From NCBI GenBank assembly GCA_025352695.1, contig JANXSK010000122.1, positions 31,386 to 95,385 on the forward strand: a stretch of 64,000 nucleotides of DNA, read 5' to 3'. The position numbers and the translations under genes were made by a program. This document shows positions 61,069 through 64,000 of the stretch, one piece after another. The stretch comes from Ferruginibacter sp. Lineage in GTDB: Bacteria > Bacteroidota > Bacteroidia > Chitinophagales > Chitinophagaceae. Under the pieces are notes generated by a model. The model saw nothing but the letters and a program-made list of their open reading frames with translations, was not told the origin of the DNA and searched no databases. The stretch's first letter is position 1. Every line of letters starts with the position of its first letter.

Positions 61069-61145
61069 TGTAAAATCCGCACATTAATTCAATAGTAAAG
61101 TATAAATATAGTTAAAAACGTGCTGTAAGTTGAATTGGTTGGCTG

Positions 61146-61964
61146 TTAAAATTTATTAACTAAAAAACTGTAAAGGATATTGTTCACCTTGTCTTTTTCT
61201 TCGAACATACTCATGTGAGCAGCATGATTTAAAATATTTACGTGTGATTTTGAAGGTAGGTAACATTGTTGCAGACTGCTTTGTAATGGAATTGCCATAT
61301 CATGCTCACCAATGATGAACAGTACGGGCTTTTCAGATTTTTTTAAAACAGCGGTTCTGTCAGGGCGGCCAATCATTGCTTTGTAATATTGAATTAAGGC
61401 AGCGGGCGTAAAATTTTTTCCTTTATCTAGCAATTCGGTTATAACCTCAGGATGATTTTGTGCAAAGACTTTTGTAAACAGGCTGGGTAAAGTTAATTTT
61501 AAAAAAGCAGCAGTGCCATTAACGTCAATAAAATCGATTGCTTTGCGCCTAGTTTCTTTTTTTTCTTCATTATCTGCAAAAGCGGAGGAATGAAACAATC
61601 CAAAACTGTTTAGATATGCCGGATATTTTTCTGCGATGGCTAAAGTAATGTAACCGCCCATGCTGTGGCCAATAATGGTTAAGCCTTCGGTTCTTTGTTG
61701 TGGAAATCGTTGAAATTCCGCATCGATTATTAGTTTTATTATTTCTGCATAAGTTTCAATATTGGCATTTTCTACATAGGCAGATTCGCCACTCCCAGGA
61801 ATATCGGGAACGATTAAACGAAAATGGGTTTTTAAAAAATCAATCTGTGATTGCCAAACTGTGCCATCTTCACCAAAGCCATGTATCAATACAACTAGTT
61901 TTCCTGTACCAGTGACACGATAAACTACAGTAGAATTGTTGTTTGTAATTGAGTAGGATTCCAT
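61146..61964 (-). CDS. Alpha/beta-fold hydrolase
   Basis: 272 aa. Oxyanion segment VVLIHGFGEDGTVWQ, nucleophile Ser101 in IIGHSMGGY, acid in IIGEHDMAIP, and base His in LNHAAHMSMFEE; a four-helix lid is likely at 130-205. No signal peptide, so cytoplasmic. It lies 9 bases after the DUF4105 gene on the same strand and is cotranscribed with it. Substrate unknown. Confidence 0.87.
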   Translation of the reverse strand: MESYSITNNNSTVVYRVTGTGKLVVLIHGFGEDGTVWQSQIDFLKTHFRLIVPDIPGSGESAYVENANIETYAEIIKLIIDAEFQRFPQQRTEGLTIIGHSMGGYITLAIAEKYPAYLNSFGLFHSSAFADNEEKKETRRKAIDFIDVNGTAAFLKLTLPSLFTKVFAQNHPEVITELLDKGKNFTPAALIQYYKAMIGRPDRTAVLKKSEKPVLFIIGEHDMAIPLQSSLQQCYLPSKSHVNILNHAAHMSMFEEKDKVNNILYSFLVNKF

Positions 61965-61973
61965 AATATTATT

Positions 61974-63194
61974 TTAAAATGCCTGATACCTGCGCATGCT
62001 TCTATAAAGTAGTAATAATACAATAGGTAGTAAAGCATTGTTCATTTGTTGAGGTAAAAAAAACCAGCTTAGTAAAACTATTATCATCCCTGTAATGGTA
62101 AACGCAAAATATTTTTTTATCCAATTTTTTTTTCTGGTTATAAAAAAAGAAATAATTATATGTATTGGCCACGCCCATATTAAATTGAAATTATTTTTTA
62201 CCATAGAATGATCAGTAGCAGTCCACATAAAAATAAACAGTATGCCTATAGTACCGGATAAAAAAAACAATAAACCATCAAATCCCTGAAGAAAAGCGAT
62301 TGCTATTTTATTAGTTGATAAACTTATAATTATTATTGCTAGTAGTAAGATTGAAAAAACAGTCATTGGTGTAAAAAATGTCTGTTTATCCGTGCTTGTT
62401 ATAATTGGATAAAGATTGGTGCTGCTTACAACCAATTGATTATTTTGATTACTGCTATCTAAAGCCTTCATTAAATTATCGGGTAAAAATTGTGTTTGAC
62501 TGGTTGTCATAATTGCATCTGTAGGGGCACCTAATAAAAGATCAATAGCAAGTTTACTCCAAGATTTTCCACCTTTATCAAGGTACTCATGGATAGCCTG
62601 TCGAAATCTGGTATTTTTTGGCATTACAGGTTTAAGTGCCGGATAATTGGTTTTATATTTTACAATAATATCACGGAGTCTAGTGGTACAATTGTCCAGA
62701 AAAAAATCATACTTATAAAATTTATTTGCTTCTTTTGCATTGTTGTATAAAAATTCTTCAAGGGCTATTTTTTCATTAGCCGTTAAATTTAAAATTTGTT
62801 CTGTCATTCCTCTGTTGGTAGATTGGTACTCGGTTTTAAAAGAGTCAAAATCTGCAGTTGATACAAAGTATAATAATTTACCCCGAATAAATTTTATGTA
62901 AAAACCCGGGTCATCAAAATCAAAAGTACCATAATTAAAAACGATATCTGAACGGCTACTGGTATCAGTTATTCTGATTGCACTATGGCCAAAAATGGAA
63001 TACAGCTCATCGCCGGGTGTGCAGGTAAGTAATGAAATTCTTATATGGGAGGAGTCCTGCGCAAAAGTATTTGAATTGTAATTGCAACATATTAGAAGTA
63101 TTAAAAAGCGAAGAATGATTTTTTTTAGTAGTTCTTTTTTTGATCTGGAAAAGAAGGGTGCTGCTGTTTCAAATGTACAATGTATTTTTTTCAT
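61974..63194 (-). CDS. DUF4105 membrane protein
   Basis: 406 aa from ATG 63194 (a GTG at 63209 is possible). A signal or anchor segment (IILRFLILLICCNYNSNTFAQ) precedes the DUF4105 (Lnb N-terminal periplasmic-like) domain, about 45-240: LLTCTPGDELYSIFGHSAIRI with the conserved His, FNYGTFDFDDPGFYIKFIRGKLLY, and YKYDFFLDNCTTRLRDI with the conserved Asn-Cys. The C-terminal 120 residues hold four or five membrane helices. The His/Cys pair suggests a papain- or NlpC-like or acyltransferase-type activity, but this is inference. Cotranscribed with the hydrolase downstream. Confidence 0.85.
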   Translation of the reverse strand: MKKIHCTFETAAPFFSRSKKELLKKIILRFLILLICCNYNSNTFAQDSSHIRISLLTCTPGDELYSIFGHSAIRITDTSSRSDIVFNYGTFDFDDPGFYIKFIRGKLLYFVSTADFDSFKTEYQSTNRGMTEQILNLTANEKIALEEFLYNNAKEANKFYKYDFFLDNCTTRLRDIIVKYKTNYPALKPVMPKNTRFRQAIHEYLDKGGKSWSKLAIDLLLGAPTDAIMTTSQTQFLPDNLMKALDSSNQNNQLVVSSTNLYPIITSTDKQTFFTPMTVFSILLLAIIIISLSTNKIAIAFLQGFDGLLFFLSGTIGILFIFMWTATDHSMVKNNFNLIWAWPIHIIISFFITRKKNWIKKYFAFTITGMIIVLLSWFFLPQQMNNALLPIVLLLLYRSMRRYQAF

Positions 63195-63244
63195 GATTAT
63201 TTTTTGCACTTATAATTACGAATGTACAGGAATATTTTTTTGTT

Positions 63245-63281
63245 AAAAAGCTACAGCTGCACAAAGGTGTGCAACTGTAGC
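63245..63281 (-). terminator. Terminator of guaB
   Basis: Hairpin GCTACAG-TGCACA / TGTGCA-CTGTAGC (63250-63263 with 63268-63281), one mismatch, loop AAGG; on the minus strand TTTTTAACA follows. It lies 135 bases past the guaB stop. Confidence 0.75.
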
Positions 63282-63338
63282 ATATGTTTTTATAAAAGCA
63301 CTTTCAAAATTAACAAGTGTAGCAAAAAGAAATGCTGC

Positions 63339-63358
63339 ACAAGTGTGCGACGCAACAA
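63339..63358 (-). repeat. Dispersed 20-bp intergenic repeat, copy B
   Basis: Exact reverse complement of 14193-14212. Immediately next to it, GTGTAGCA (63317-63324) and TGCTGCAC (63333-63340) form a further small hairpin. Lies between guaB and its terminator. Confidence 0.7.
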
Positions 63359-63416
63359 TTTACCACATGGCTTCTTGGCCCGGGCAAAAATAAAAACCAC
63401 CAATTTGTGAATGCTT

Positions 63417-64000
<584 letters not shown>

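Overview
The window comes from a low-GC member of the Bacteroidota. The evidence is SprA (the outer-membrane translocon of the type IX secretion system, T9SS), several secreted proteins with T9SS sorting or gliding-motility C-terminal domains, Bacteroidota-type -7 promoter boxes (TAnnTTTG) close to many start codons, split pntAA/pntAB/pntB genes, and Bacteroidota-specific small families such as the CcmD-like protein. A family such as Chitinophagaceae is plausible but is inference. No rRNA, tRNA, CRISPR array, intact insertion sequence or prophage was seen.

Layout. 1-7734: 2-oxoglutarate dehydrogenase E1 (sucA, 5' truncated) and E2 (sucB), split by an opposite-strand pair of secreted surface proteins, then an rRNA m5C methyltransferase. 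7740-11651: minus-strand mnmA, a lipoprotein and a T9SS-exported subtilase. 11867-12830: a TonB-C lipoprotein and a small membrane protein. 12913-16054: two unrelated-subfamily isocitrate dehydrogenases and a GNAT acetyltransferase. 16187-18356: thyA, folA and a methyltransferase. 18468-22039: transhydrogenase pntAA-pntAB-pntB and a CBS protein. 22040-23653: a secreted glycosidase-like gene flanked by hairpins and repeat fragments. 23654-30862: an FAD/Fe-S dehydrogenase, an RsmF-like methyltransferase, a LysM/RlpA-like protein and glutamate dehydrogenase. 31125-33924: cytochrome c maturation genes (ccmB, ccmC, ccmD-like) interrupted by a divergent YeeE/YedE pair. 33968-36623: tdk, a conserved unknown and waaA. 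36741-44136: a seven-gene nucleotide-sugar operon. 44140-47114: a NYN-LOTUS protein, a THUMP methyltransferase and a broken acyltransferase. 47115-56227: fabH, ruvA and the 7.3 kb sprA. 56228-56916: a non-coding stretch with a long hairpin. 56917-64000: secreted unknown, SDR, PKD/gliding protein, alpha/beta hydrolase, DUF4105 protein and the 3' end of guaB.

How the genes fit together. The TCA-cycle part (sucAB, two isocitrate dehydrogenases) sits near a proton-translocating transhydrogenase and glutamate dehydrogenase, so much of the window concerns 2-oxoglutarate and the NADH/NADPH balance. SprA would export the surface proteins encoded at 2244, 7740 and 58414. The sugar operon would supply UDP-GlcA, UDP-Xyl, UDP-GalNAcA and dTDP-Rha precursors for envelope polysaccharide.

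The items most worth a second look are the surface-protein pair inside the suc locus, the second isocitrate dehydrogenase with altered cofactor residues, the dispersed 20-bp intergenic repeat, the 24-bp-arm hairpin after sprA, and the acyltransferase pseudogene. I did not find an unmistakable new multi-gene system; the surface pair is the nearest candidate.
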